Below, piece by piece: positions 1-11,100 of a stretch of 64,000 bases of DNA. Each line of letters starts with the position of its first letter. The stretch's first letter is position 1. The notes beneath the pieces were generated by a model. The model ran no database searches. It worked only from the letters and a program-made list of their open reading frames with translations, and was not told where the DNA came from. The position numbers were made by a program, and so were the translations under genes. This DNA comes from CBDBDZ01 sp965204215 (GTDB lineage: Bacteria > Pseudomonadota > Gammaproteobacteria > Pseudomonadales > GM7GCV1), in the NCBI GenBank assembly GCA_965204215.1, contig CBDBDZ010000013.1, positions 744,001-808,000 of the forward strand, written 5' to 3'.

Positions 1-1830
1 GCAATCGTAGTATCGGTGTCGGTTGCTATAAGCATAATGTTTAAGGTATTGTCTTCCTCAACGCTGAAAGAGCTATCCAGTGCTTCTGGTGCCTGATTCG
101 CTGCATCGGTTACTGTAACAGTAATCGCCAGAGTTGAACTGTCCATACTATCAGTTGCACTGACTATCACTGAGTAATTATTATCCGCATCCGAATCCGT
201 TGGGTTTTCAAAATCAGGAGCAGAATTAAAAGCAAGTACCGCATTGTTGAGGGTAAATGAATTGGAGTCTGACCCGCCTGTTATCGAAAACGTAATCGTA
301 TCGTTGTCTACATCGGTAGCTGTTAGCGTAACCACTGCCGAGGTACTGTTTTCAACAAAAAAAACGCTTGAACTGGAAGAAAACCCAGGAGCATCATTAA
401 CAGCTGTAACAGTAATGTCGTACCTCGCTACTCTTGACACTGCCCCTTCACTATCAGTTGCTGTAAACTCAATAAAATCACTGCCATTAAAATTGCTATT
501 GGGACTGTACACACGTGAAGCTCCTGTACCCGTTAAAGTGCCATTAACAGGCTGTGTCACAATTTGATAGCTGGCAATCGTAGTATCGGTGTCGGTTGCT
601 ATAAGCATAATGTTTAAGGTATTGTCTTCCTCAACGCTGAAAGAGCTATCCAGTGCTATTGGTGCCTGATTCGCTGCATCGGTTACTGTAACAGTAATCG
701 CCAGAGTTGAACTGTCCATACTATCAGTTGCACTGACTATCACTGAGTAATCATTATCTGCATCCGAATCCGTTGGGTTTTCAAAATCAGGGGCAGAATT
801 AAAAGCAAGTACCGCATTGTTGAGGGTAAATGAATTGGAGTCTGACCCGCCTGTTATCGAAAACGTAATCGTATCGTTTTCTACATCGGTAGCTGTTAGC
901 GTAACCACTGCCGAGGTACTGTTTTCAACAAAAAAAACGCTTGAACTGGAAGAAAACCCAGGAGCATCATTAACAGCTGTAACAGTAATGTCGTACCTCG
1001 CTACTCTTGACACTGCCCCTTCACTATCAGTTGCTGTAAACTCAATAAAATCACTGCCATTAAAATTGCTATTGGGACTGTACACACGTGAAGCTCCCGT
1101 ACCCGTTAAAGTACCATTAACAGGCTGTGTCACAATTTGATAGCTGGCAATCGTAGTATCGGTGTCGGTTGCTATAAGCATAATGTTTAAGGTATTGTCT
1201 TCCTCAACGCTGAAAGAGCTATCCAGTGCTATTGGTGGCTGATTCGCTGCATCGGTTACTGTAATAGTAATCGCCAGAGTTGAACTGCCCATACTATCAG
1301 TTGCACTGACTATCACTGAGTAATTATTATCTGCATCCGAATCCGTTGGGTTTTCAAAATCAGGAGCAGAATTAAAAGCAAGTACCGCATTGTTGAGGGT
1401 AAATGAATTGGAGTCTGACCCGCCTATTATCGAAAACGTAATCGTATCGTTTCCTATATCGGTAGCTGTTAGCGTAACCACTGTTGAGGTACTGTTTTCA
1501 GCAATAAAAACTCTCGAACTTGAAGAGAACACAGGAGTATCATTAATAGCTGTAACAGTAATGTCGTACCTCGCTACTCTTGACACTGCCCCTTCATTAT
1601 CAGTTGCTCTAAACTCAATAAAATCGCTGCCATTAAAATTGCTAGTGGGTTTGTACACATATGAAGCTCCCGTACCAGTCAAAATGCCATTACTCGGCTG
1701 TGTCACAATTTGATAGCCGACAATCGTGCCGTCGGTGTCGGTCGCTATAAGCATAATGTCTAAGGTATTGTTTTCCTCAACACTAAAAGATCTGTCCAAT
1801 GCTTCTGGCACCTGGTTGGGTGAACTATCT
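1..1830 (-). repeat. Tandem 573-bp coding repeats of copy 1
   Basis: The sequence repeats with a period of 573 bp (191 codons): equivalent points fall at 244, 817 and 1390. The two units nearest the left edge are nearly identical to each other and to the middle units of copy 2. The unit nearest the N-terminus has diverged more, as also seen in copy 2. This suggests homogenisation by recombination or gene conversion of the inner units. Short-read assembly of such arrays is error-prone, so copy number should be treated with caution. Confidence 0.9.
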
Positions 1831-1898
1831 CCTCCACATGAACTGAGCGTAATCAGGGTAGCAATTAGAATAAGTAGCTTGTTAAGTTTCACGCACAT
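1..1898 (-). CDS. Giant repeat lipoprotein, copy 1 (C-terminus beyond window)
   Basis: This lower-strand frame runs off the left edge, so only about 632 codons are visible. It opens with MCVKLNKLL, a hydrophobic core and the lipobox LITLSSC, so a lipoprotein signal with the mature Cys near residue 21 is likely. Then follow three full copies and the start of a fourth copy of a 191-residue unit. Each unit pairs a tandem-95/VCBS-like module (starting NQ-PEALD-SFSVEEDN) with a cadherin-like module (ending ITVTVTDAAN). The protein is a paralog of the gene at 5156-12487, and a surface or adhesive role is inferred from domain type only. Homology to copy 2 begins at the third codon (GTG AAA CTT). The ATG just before it lies in the IS30 end and directly follows the transposase stop (TGA ATG), so expression may depend on IS30 readthrough. 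Confidence 0.85.
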   Translation of the reverse strand, partial: MCVKLNKLLILIATLITLSSCGGDSSPNQVPEALDRSFSVEENNTLDIMLIATDTDGTIVGYQIVTQPSNGILTGTGASYVYKPTSNFNGSDFIEFRATDNEGAVSRVARYDITVTAINDTPVFSSSSRVFIAENSTSTVVTLTATDIGNDTITFSIIGGSDSNSFTLNNAVLAFNSAPDFENPTDSDADNNYSVIVSATDSMGSSTLAITITVTDAANQPPIALDSSFSVEEDNTLNIMLIATDTDTTIASYQIVTQPVNGTLTGTGASRVYSPNSNFNGSDFIEFTATDSEGAVSRVARYDITVTAVNDAPGFSSSSSVFFVENSTSAVVTLTATDVENDTITFSITGGSDSNSFTLNNAVLAFNSAPDFENPTDSDADNDYSVIVSATDSMDSSTLAITVTVTDAANQAPIALDSSFSVEEDNTLNIMLIATDTDTTIASYQIVTQPVNGTLTGTGASRVYSPNSNFNGSDFIEFTATDSEGAVSRVARYDITVTAVNDAPGFSSSSSVFFVENSTSAVVTLTATDVDNDTITFSITGGSDSNSFTLNNAVLAFNSAPDFENPTDSDADNNYSVIVSATDSMDSSTLAITVTVTDAANQAPEALDSSFSVEEDNTLNIMLIATDTDTTI

Positions 1899-2982
1899 TC
1901 AACTCATAAGTGCACATTGGTTAGAAAAAATAAGTTTATCTTGAGTTAGCTCAAGAAATACCTGCCAAGGGGTTTTGTACCCCAAGCATTTACGTGGTCG
2001 ATTATTAATTTTATCAACCGCATTAAATACCTCGGTAGTGGTTACTTTATCTAATGCCATGCCCTTAGGAAAATAACGTCTAAGCAACCCATTGCTTTGT
2101 TCGTTTAAGCCCCTCTCCCAACTATGATAAGGCCTAGCAAAATAGCCTTTACAATCGAGCTTTTCGGCAATGATATTATGGGCTGAGAACTCACGACCAT
2201 TATCATAGGTTATCGTGTGGACATAATCCCTAAAAGTAGCTAAAAGAGTGATAACTGCGGCGCTTGTTAGCTCTGCTGTCTTACGGGCAATTGGCATAGC
2301 TAGATAAAGTCGACTACGCCGCTCTGCTAGTGTAACGATAGCTCCTTTATGGCCTTTACCAATAACCGTGTCCGCTTCCCAATCGCCTAATCGGCTTTTT
2401 TTATCAACAATAGAGGGGCGTTCTTCAATATCAATCCGATTGGGGATACGGCCTCTATAATCGTTCTTACCATAGCGTTTGCGGTTCTTTTTAGAGGCAT
2501 GACTCAAATGCCGATAAAGATTGCCTCCCTTGGCTTTATCGGCATAAATAAAGCGATAGACACTTTCATGATGAATACTAATGCCTTGCTCCATCTTGAG
2601 AATGGCGCAAATAATCTCAGGACTCCAGTCTATCTTCAACTTCTTAATAATAAAATCTTGAATCGATTTTGTTAGCTTTATTGACTTTGTCTTCATTTGA
2701 TGTCGTTGCTGAGCTTTCTCATGAGCCTGCTTAAAACGGTAACCATTCAAGCCAGTATTGCGCTTCAATTCACGACCTATCGTTGTATGGTGACGACCCA
2801 TACTTTTTGCTATCGATGAATTGCTAAATCCGCTTCGTTTCATGGTGTAAATGTGGTATCTTTCGTTGTCGGTTAATTGTATATATCGTGTGGTCATTGC
2901 ATCACCTTTAAGTTTTTCGACGAACTGCATTATACAGTTAATCGACTTTTTTAAGATGTGCACTTATTATGCGAACTTAGGT
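1894..2982 (-). mobile_element. IS30-family insertion sequence
   Basis: The element consists of one transposase gene flanked by imperfect inverted ends sharing the core ATAAGTGCACAT (1906-1917, and inverted at 2956-2967). The outer borders are approximate: the left border is placed where homology to lipoprotein copy 2 is lost (about 1893), the right one where the ends stop matching. The element separates copy 1 from whatever promoter it once had. Its right flank is not the upstream region of copy 2 but the tail of a decayed ISAs1 element. A target duplication could not be resolved. Confidence 0.8.
1899..2897 (-). CDS. IS30-family transposase
   Basis: This 332-residue DDE transposase has the IS30 layout. 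An N-terminal helix-turn-helix region (LTDNERYHIYTMKRSGFSNS, then SMGRHHTTIGREL) is followed by the catalytic core with LGDWEADTVIGKG (first Asp), ITYDNGREF (second Asp) and the final Glu in ERGLNEQSNGLLRRYFPKG. The length is normal and the frame is intact, so the element may be active. The start at 2897 (MTTRYIQL) is chosen because AAGGTGAT lies just upstream; a longer GTG start at 2963 would lie inside the inverted repeat. The TGA stop is immediately followed by the ATG of the lipoprotein gene on the same strand, an arrangement that could allow translational coupling. Confidence 0.93.
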   Translation of the reverse strand: MTTRYIQLTDNERYHIYTMKRSGFSNSSIAKSMGRHHTTIGRELKRNTGLNGYRFKQAHEKAQQRHQMKTKSIKLTKSIQDFIIKKLKIDWSPEIICAILKMEQGISIHHESVYRFIYADKAKGGNLYRHLSHASKKNRKRYGKNDYRGRIPNRIDIEERPSIVDKKSRLGDWEADTVIGKGHKGAIVTLAERRSRLYLAMPIARKTAELTSAAVITLLATFRDYVHTITYDNGREFSAHNIIAEKLDCKGYFARPYHSWERGLNEQSNGLLRRYFPKGMALDKVTTTEVFNAVDKINNRPRKCLGYKTPWQVFLELTQDKLIFSNQCALMS

Positions 2983-3673
2983 CATTTTAAATAAATAGTC
3001 TCAAAGATTTGTTAATTTCGTGATTGGCGGTTGAATTTAATATGTTTGTGGCTGCTTTTGAAGTTAAGGTTCATTTTGGGTTAAATGCCATTTTGCGAAT
3101 GAGCGAGAAATTTTCGGCGGCATTACCGGTTCTAACTCGACACTGGTCTTCATCAAAGGTCACATCTAATACCCAGTGCAGTTGATTTTCGATTCCCCAA
3201 TGTTGTCGAATGGCTTTGGCAAAGAATGTGGCGTTAGCGGGTCTGGAACTGATGTAATAGCGTTGCTCTTTGCTTGTCGTATGCTGGATTTGGCGCGTTG
3301 ATTCAACCATGATAATACTCATCAAGTCAGAGCATTCAGGGTGTTGCTGTTTGAGCTATTGAATATCATCAATGACCCAATACTGACGTGTTTCGATACG
3401 CCCATGGCCTTTGTCAACGGTATCAGTGTAACGACTGTTATCCGATGTTGGAGTGTTACCCATGGCGTCAAAATAGGTGCGTACATCGTCGAATAAATCG
3501 CCATGGCTACCTTTGAGTGCTAACACATAATCGCCTTGTTGCTCACGGATACGCTGGGCAATGGTCTTCTGGCACCCCATGGCATCAAGCGTCTCCGTAC
3601 AACCTGACAGTGATAGTTGTTTCAGCAGTTCGGGAATGACGGTAATTTCATTACTATGGTCGGATGTTTTTAT

Positions 3674-3847
3674 CCCAGATTATGCATTAGACTTCGTAAT
3701 GAACACAAAAATGGCAATGAAAACAGGTGCTCGCGCAAGAACAATAAACGCAGGCATAGCCACCCTATGGTGAGTATTATTTTTCGAGCAAGCGCCTGTT
3801 TTTGAAATCATTATTGTGTGTAATAGATTTCTAATGCATAATTTGGG
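3674..3847. mobile_element. MITE-1 copy A (174 bp)
   Basis: A non-autonomous element with terminal inverted repeats CCCAGATTATGCATTAGA and, inverted at the right end, CCCAAATTATGCATTAGA. It is flanked by the 5-bp direct repeat TTTAT (3669-3673 and 3848-3852). It differs from the copy at 49629 at only three positions by my count and is about three-quarters identical to the reverse complement of the copy at 16293. It interrupts the ISAs1 transposase between SLAQ and the following KTSDHSNEIT segment. It contains no plausible gene. Confidence 0.92.
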
Positions 3848-4168
3848 TTTATTTGAGCCAGACTCAAACCTTGTTCAACCGCAAAGGCACTTACCATATG
3901 CAGCATCACTTTCCCCCTGGCTTTATCGTGAGAACGACGTAAACTCTTGCCATCAATGGCGATAATTTGATCCGATTCAACGCGGAACAGGCTTTGAGTC
4001 CAAGAGCGAAAACAGGCTTCAAAATCGGTGGCTTTCAACAGTCCAAAAACACGACCAATGGTGTCATGGGAGGGAATATCATTGGGTAATTTCAGAAACT
4101 GAGATAATTCGTTATATTTACTGTTTCCAAAGAGTTCTATTTCGGTCCAACTTTCTGCTCCGCAGAAT

Positions 4169-4409
4169 CCTGGATTCCGTAGTTGAACCTGGAATTTACA
4201 GTTATTTTCAGGAAATAATGCAAGGCATGGCTTGCAGGTAATGGTTGTAGCCCTTACCAAAAGCCATAACGCAGCAGTGTGAACTGAAAAGGGCTGTAAA
4301 GCCAGGTAGCGGTTTGTAATTCACTTATGAAGTGAATCGAAGAATAAGCGTTTATCAATAACATTCAAACTCTTAGAAGTGAAATTAGCGTTCAACTGCG
4401 GAATCTAGG
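4169..4409. mobile_element. MITE-2 copy 1 (241 bp)
   Basis: A 241-bp unit with terminal inverted repeats of the form CCTRGATTCCGCAGTTGAA. It is nearly identical to 24933-25173, which has the same length. An internal hairpin (ATTCACTT-ATG-AAGTGAAT) is conserved in both copies. Flanks are AGAAT on the left and ATAAT on the right, close to a 5-bp target duplication. It splits the N-terminal part of the ISAs1 transposase: removing it joins SVLGT to FCGAESW. No coding capacity is apparent. Confidence 0.9.
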
Positions 4410-4680
4410 ATAATGTGCCAAGCACACTGAGCAAAATAATATCACTTAATTCGTGTTGCTTATGACGGTCTATCCTAGGGTCGGGTAGACCATCAAAGTG
4501 ACCATGAAAACTTTCAATAAAATCGGTAGGGAGCATTTAAAATCACCAAGTAATATACTTGGGATAGACATATTCTCATTGTTTTATGTAAATTGCATGA
4601 AATCAGGATAATAATTCATTGATTTGATAGCAATTTTAATGCAATTGCCCTGGCAGGGCAATTATATTTATATTCGAGAA

Positions 4681-5004
4681 TTATGTACTATAACTGCACT
4701 TAACTGCCGTACCAAACACTAGAATTTCCGAAGAGCCTTGCATGATGTTACTTGTTGTAAATCTAATACCAATAATAGCATCTGCATTCTTGGCACTAGC
4801 CGACTCTACTAACCTGGATATAGCTATATCCCTTGCATCTTTCATCATCTCTGTATAACCAGCAATTTCTCCACCTACTATGGTTTTAAGACCAGCCATA
4901 ATGTCTCTCCCTATGTGCTTAGATTGCACTACGCTACCTGTGACTACTCCAATTATCTCTATTATTTCTTTACCTGGGATGGTTTCTGAGGTTGTATATA
5001 TCAT
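4681..5004 (-). CDS. ybjQ: YbjQ/UPF0145 family protein
   Basis: A 107-residue protein that fits the UPF0145 (YbjQ, DUF74) family along its whole length. It starts with a short strand ending in a PGKEI motif, followed by GVVTGSVVQSKHIGRDI, the family core GLKTIVGGEIAGYTEMM, and a C-terminal NADAIIGIRF segment with a final VFGTAVK strand. Members are small soluble proteins that form pentamer-like barrels and have been proposed to bind metals, but the function is not established. It lies alone between the ISAs1 remnant and the 3' end of the second giant lipoprotein gene. The start at 5004 gives the standard family length. Confidence 0.88.
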   Translation of the reverse strand: MIYTTSETIPGKEIIEIIGVVTGSVVQSKHIGRDIMAGLKTIVGGEIAGYTEMMKDARDIAISRLVESASAKNADAIIGIRFTTSNIMQGSSEILVFGTAVKCSYST

Positions 5005-5155
5005 ATCCGAAAGTACATAATTTTTATTAAACGGCCTGGCTTCAGGCTTGAAAATAATATAGTTAACAACACTTTATAAGGTCACAATTGACCAATTACC
5101 TGTAAAACAGTTTGATGCCCTTTATCAGCTTACAACATCTTACAAGTTTGGTAAA

Positions 5156-8100
5156 TCACCGAAAATCAATAGCACGTTCACCTGTGGCTAAATCCACTGT
5201 AATGATATTATTCAAATCAGCATCAATGACCAATAGCCGATTGTTATTGCTATCTAATACAAGATCAGTAGGGAAACTAAAGTTGAAGCCAAAGCTTGTA
5301 TTCTCACCTGAAATCACGGTGCGATTGCCTGTGGCTAAATCCACCGCAACGATAGCATTCAAGATTATATCAGTGACCAGTACTCGATTGTTATTGCCAT
5401 CTAATACAATACTGAAAGGCGAGATAAAGTTTGTGCCAGAGCCTGTACTGCTACCTGAAATCACGGTGCGGTCCCCTGTAGCTAAATCTACCGCAACAAT
5501 GGAAATTATACCTTCATCACTAACCAGTATCCGATTGTTGTCACTATCTAATACAAGACCATGAAGAAAGCCAAAGTCTATACCAGAGCCTGTACTGCTA
5601 TCTGAAATCACAGTGCGATTGCCTGTGGCCAAATCTACCGCGATGACAGCAGTCGATCCATCACTAACCAGTACTCGATTGTTGTCACTATCTAATACAA
5701 GATCTTGAGGAACGACAAAGTCTATACCAGAGCCTGTACTGCTATCTGAAATCACAGTGCGATTACCTGTGGACAAATCTACCGCGATGAGAGCAGCCGA
5801 TCCTGAATCAGTAACCAAAACCCGATTGTTGCCGCTATCTAATGCAAGACCTGAGGGGAAGTTCAAGTTGGTGCCAGAGCCTGTATTAAGATCTGAAATC
5901 AGATTGCGATTGCCTGTAGCTAAATCCTCCTCAACGATAGCAGCATTGTTTGGAGCTGCATCAGCAACCAATAGCCGATTGTTGTTGTTGTCTAATACAG
6001 CAGCTGTGGGGAAGCTAAAGTTTATACCAGAGACTACATCGCTATTTATTAAAAGCATAACAGTACGATCCCCTGTGGTTAAATCCACCGCAACGATAGC
6101 ATTTGGATTTGTATTAGCAACCAAAACCCGATTGTTATTGCTATCTAATACAATGCTGTCAAGAAGAAGGCTAAAGTTGAAGCCAGAGCCTGTGCTGTTA
6201 TCTGAAATCACAGTGCGATTGCCGGTGGCTAAATCCACCGCAATGATAGCATTTAGAAATGAATCAATCACCAGAACTCGATTGTTGTTGCTATCTAATA
6301 CAATACCGCTGGAGAAGAGAAAGTTTACACCAGAACCTGTAGCGTTATCTGAAATTACAGTACGATTCCCTGTGGTTAAATCCACCTCAATGATAGCATT
6401 TAGAAATGAATCAGTAACCAAAATCCGATTGTTGTTGCTATCTAATACAAGATCGTTGGGGAAGGCAAAGTCTGTGCCAGAGCCTGTAACAAGACTTGAA
6501 ATAATGCTGCGATCCCCTGTGGTTAAATCCACCGCAATAATAGCGAACAAGTTAGCATCAGTAACCAATACCCGATTATTGTTACTATCTAATACAAGAT
6601 TGCTGGGGAAGGCAAAGCTTATACCAGAACCTGTACCAAAAGCTGAAATCAGACTGCGATTACCTGTGACCAAATCTACTGCAATGATAGCATTCAATTC
6701 AGAATCAGTAACCAAAATCCGATTGTTGTTGCTATCTAATACAAGACCGAGAAGAGTGCCAAAGTCTATACCAGAGCCTGTGCCACTAGCTGAACTCACA
6801 CTGTGATTGCCTGTGGTTAAGTTCAGTGCAGCAATAATATTCAAGGAACCATCAACAATCAGTAGCCGATTGTTGGTGCTATCTAACACCATGTCGTTCA
6901 CAGTTCCCAATATAGGTGCATTATTCAGCAGTTGAATGACCGACTCTGTAGTTAATCCATCGCTAACATCTATCGTAAGTGTATTAAAACCTGCACTTAC
7001 TGGCACTCTTGTTAACCAACGACTATTTCCATCACCTAATTGCGCTGCGATGCTATTAACCATTACTGAATCAATATCTGTTGTTGATACATCATCATCT
7101 TCATCATCAAATAAATTCCCTGTCACAGTAGTTTGAGTCGCTCCGCCACCCAAATTGGAATTAGGCGGTGGATAGCTTACGGTCAAGCGTAGTTGTGACT
7201 CATCGGTTACTGTAACAGTAATCGCCAGAGTTGAACTGTCCATACCATCAGTTGCACTGACTGTAACCGAGTAATCATTATCTGTATCCGAATCCGTCGG
7301 GTTTTCAAAATCAGGAGCAGAATTAAAAGCAAGTACCGCATTGTTGAGGGTAAATGAATTTGAGTCTGACCCGCCTGTTATCGAAAACGTAATCGCATCG
7401 TTTTCTACATCGGTAGCTGTTAGCGTAACCACTGCCGAGGTACTGTTTTCAGCAAAAAAAACGGTTGAACTGGAAGAAAACCCAGGAGCATCATTAACAG
7501 CTGTAACAGTAATGTCGTACCTCGCTACTCTTGACACTGCCTCTTCACTATCAGTTGCTGTAAACTCAATAAAATCACTGCCATTAAAATTGCTATTGGG
7601 ACTGTACAGACGTGAAGCTCCCGTACCCGTTAAAGTGCCATTAACCGGCTGTGTCACAATTTGATAGCTGGCAATCGTAGTATCGGTGTCGGTTGCTATA
7701 AGCATAATGTTTAAGGTATTGTCTTCCTCAACGCTGAAAGATCTATCCAGTGCTTCTGGTGCCTGATTCGCTGCATCGGTTACTGTAACAGTAATCGCCA
7801 GAGTTGAACTGTCCATACCATCAGTTGCACTGACTGTAACCGAGTAATCATTATCTGTATCCGAATCCGTCGGGTTTTCAAAATCAGGAGCAGAATTAAA
7901 AGCAAGTACCGCATTGTTGAGGGTAAATGAATTTGAGTCTGACCCACCTGTTATCGAAAACGTAATCGTATCGTTTTCTACATCGGTAGCGGTTAGCGTA
8001 ACCACTGCCGAGGTACTGTTTTCAACAAAAAAAACGGTTGAACTGGAAGAAAACCCAGGAGCATCATTAACAGCTGTAACAGTAATGTCGTACCTCGCTA

Positions 8101-11100
8101 CTCTTGACACTGCCTCTTCACTATCAGTTGCTGTAAACTCAATAAAATCACTGCCATTAAAATTGCTATTGGGACTGTACACACGTGAAGCTCCCGTACC
8201 CGTTAAAGTGCCATTACCCGGCGGTGTCACAATTTGATAGCTGGCAATCGTAGCATCGGGGGCGATTGCTATAAGCATAATGTTTAAGGTATTGTCTTCC
8301 TCAACGCTGAAAGATCTATCCAGTGCTTCTGGTGGCTGATTCGCTGCATCGGTTACTGTAACAGTAATCGCCAGAGTTGAACTGTCCATACCATCAGTTG
8401 CACTGACTGTAACCGAGTAATCATTATCTGCACCCGAATCCGTCGGGTTTTCAAAATCAGGAGCAGAATTAAAAGCAAGTACCGCATTGTTGAGGGTAAA
8501 TGAATTGGAGTCTGACCCGCCTGTTATCGAAAACGTAAACGTATCGTTTTCTACATCGGTAGCGGTTAGCGTAACCACTGCCGAGGTACTGTTTTCAACA
8601 AAAAAAACGCTTGAACTGGAAGAAAACCCAGGAGCATCATTAACAGCTGTAACAGTAATGTCGTACCTCGCTACTCTTGACACTGCCCCTTCACTATCAG
8701 TTGCTGTAAACTCAATAAAATCACTGCCATTAAAATTGCTATTGGGACTGTACACACGTGAAGCTCCCGTACCCGTTAAAGTGCCATTACCCGGCTGTGT
8801 CACAATTTGATAGCTGGCAATCGTAGTATCGGTGTCGGTTGCTATAAGCATAATGTTTAAGGTATTGTCTTCCTCAACGCTGAAAGAGCTATCCAGTGCT
8901 TCTGGTGGCTGATTCGCTGCATCGGTTACTGTAACAGTAATCGCCAGAGTTGAACTGTCCATACTATCAGTTGCACTGACTATCACTGAGTAATTATTAT
9001 CCGCATCCGAATCCGTTGGGTTTTCAAAATCAGGAGCAGAATTAAAAGCAAGTACCGCATTGTTGAGGGTAAATGAATTGGAGTCTGACCCGCCTGTTAT
9101 CGAAAACGTAATCGTATCGTTTTCTACATCGGTAGCTGTTAGCGTAACCACTGCCGAGGTACTGTTTTCAGCAAAAAAAACGCTTGAACTGGAAGAAAAC
9201 CCAGGAGCATCATTAACAGCTGTAACAGTAATGTCGTACCTCGCTACTCTTGACACTGCCCCTTCACTATCAGTTGCTGTAAACTCAATAAAATCACTGC
9301 CATTAAAATTGCTATTGGGACTGTACACACGTGAAGCTCCCGTACCCGTTAAAGTGCCATTACCCGGCTGTGTCACAATTTGATAGCTGGCAATCGTAGT
9401 ATCGGTGTCGGTTGCTATAAGCATAATGTTTAAGGTATTGTCTTCCTCAACGCTGAAAGAGCTATCCAGTGCTTCTGGTGGCTGATTCGCTGCATCGGTT
9501 ACTGTAACAGTAATCGCCAGAGTTGAACTGTCCATACTATCAGTTGCACTGACTATCACTGAGTAATTATTATCCGCATCCGAATCCGTTGGGTTTTCAA
9601 AATCAGGAGCAGAATTAAAAGCAAGTACCGCATTGTTGAGGGTAAATGAATTGGAGTCTGACCCGCCTGTTATCGAAAACGTAATCGTATCGTTTTCTAC
9701 ATCGGTAGCTGTTAGCGTAACCACTGCCGAGGTACTGTTTTCAGCAAAAAAAACGCTTGAACTGGAAGAAAATCCAGGAGCATCATTAACAGCTGTAACA
9801 GTAATGTCGTACCTCGCTACTCTTGACACTGCCCCTTCACTATCAGTTGCTGTAAACTCAATAAAATCACTGCCATTAAAATTGCTATTGGGACTGTACA
9901 GACGTGAAGCTCCCGTACCCGTTAAAGTGCCATTACCCGGCTGTGTCACAATTTGATAGCTGGCAATCGTAGTATCGGCGGCGATTGCTATAAGCATAAT
10001 GTTTAAGGTATTGTCTTCCTCAACGCTGAAAGAGCTATCCAGTGCTATTGGTGGCTGATTCGCTGCATCGGTTACTGTAACAGTAATCGCCAGAGTTGAA
10101 CTGTCCATACTATCAGTTGCACTGACTATCACTGAGTAATCATTATCTGCATCCGAATCCGTTGGGTTTTCAAAATCAGGGGCAGAATTAAAAGCAAGTA
10201 CCGCATTGTTGAGGGTAAATGAATTGGAGTCTGACCCGCCTGTTATCGAAAACGTAATCGTATCGTTTTCTACATCGGTAGCTGTTAGCGTAACCACTGC
10301 CGAGGTACTGTTTTCAACAAAAAAAACGCTTGAACTGGAAGAAAACCCAGGAGCATCATTAACAGCTGTAACAGTAATGTCGTACCTCGCTACTCTTGAC
10401 ACTGCCCCTTCACTATCAGTTGCTGTAAACTCAATAAAATCACTGCCATTAAAATTGCTATTGGGACTGTACACACGTGAAGCTCCTGTACCCGTTAAAG
10501 TGCCATTACCCGGCGGTGTCACAATTTGATAGCTGGCAATCGTAGCATCGGGGGCGATTGCTATAAGCATAATGTTTAAGGTATTGTCTTCCTCAACGCT
10601 GAAAGAGCTATCCAGTGCTTCTGGTGGCTGATTCGCTGCATCGGTTACTGTAACAGTAATCGCCAGAGTTGAACTGTCCATACCATCAGTTGCACTGACT
10701 GTAACCGAGTAATCATTATCTGCACCCGAATCCGTCGGGTTTTCAAAATCAGGAGCAGAATTAAAAGCAAGTACCGCATTGTTGAGGGTAAATGAATTTG
10801 AGTCTGACCCACCTGTTATCGAAAACGTAATCGTATCGTTGTCTACATCGGTAGCTGTTAGCGTAACCACTGCCGAGGTACTGTTTTCAGCAAAAAAAAC
10901 GCTCGAACTGGAAGAAAACTCAGGAGCATCATTATCAGCTGTAACAGTAATGTCGTACCTCGCTACTCTTGACACTGCCTCTTCACTATCAGTTGCTGTA
11001 AACTCAATAAAATCACTGCCATTAAAATTGCTATTGGGACTGTACACACGTGAAGCTCCCGTACCCGTTAAAGTGCCATTACCCGGCTGTGTCACAATTT

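Larger units (their letters stand above)
2991..4536 (-). pseudogene. ISAs1-family transposase, broken by two MITEs and point lesions
   Basis: The pieces reassemble into one ISAs1-type transposase. The N-terminus (MLPTDFIESFHGHFDGLPDP, 4536 to about 4415) carries the family's LPDPR-hK-HEL region. MITE-2 then interrupts it at 4169-4409. The middle part follows, with CGAESWTEIELFG and the first catalytic Asp in IIAIDGKSLRRS. MITE-1 interrupts at 3674-3847. The next part has SNEITVIPELL and the second Asp in LDAMGCQK. An in-frame TAG near 3360 (VIDDIQ*LKQQHPE) comes before the last part with GIENQLHWVLDVTFDEDQ. Past MAFN the frame shifts and is degenerate. This is a dead element; the order of insertions cannot be told except that both MITEs arrived after it. 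Confidence 0.9.

Noticed and set aside
3071..4260. Several separate small genes on the lower strand
   Set aside because: They are pieces of one ISAs1 transposase separated by a MITE, a stop codon and a frame break.
5757..6806. Upper-strand 349-residue frame
   Set aside because: It is antisense to the propeller repeats of the giant lipoprotein and has a periodic composition that mirrors them.
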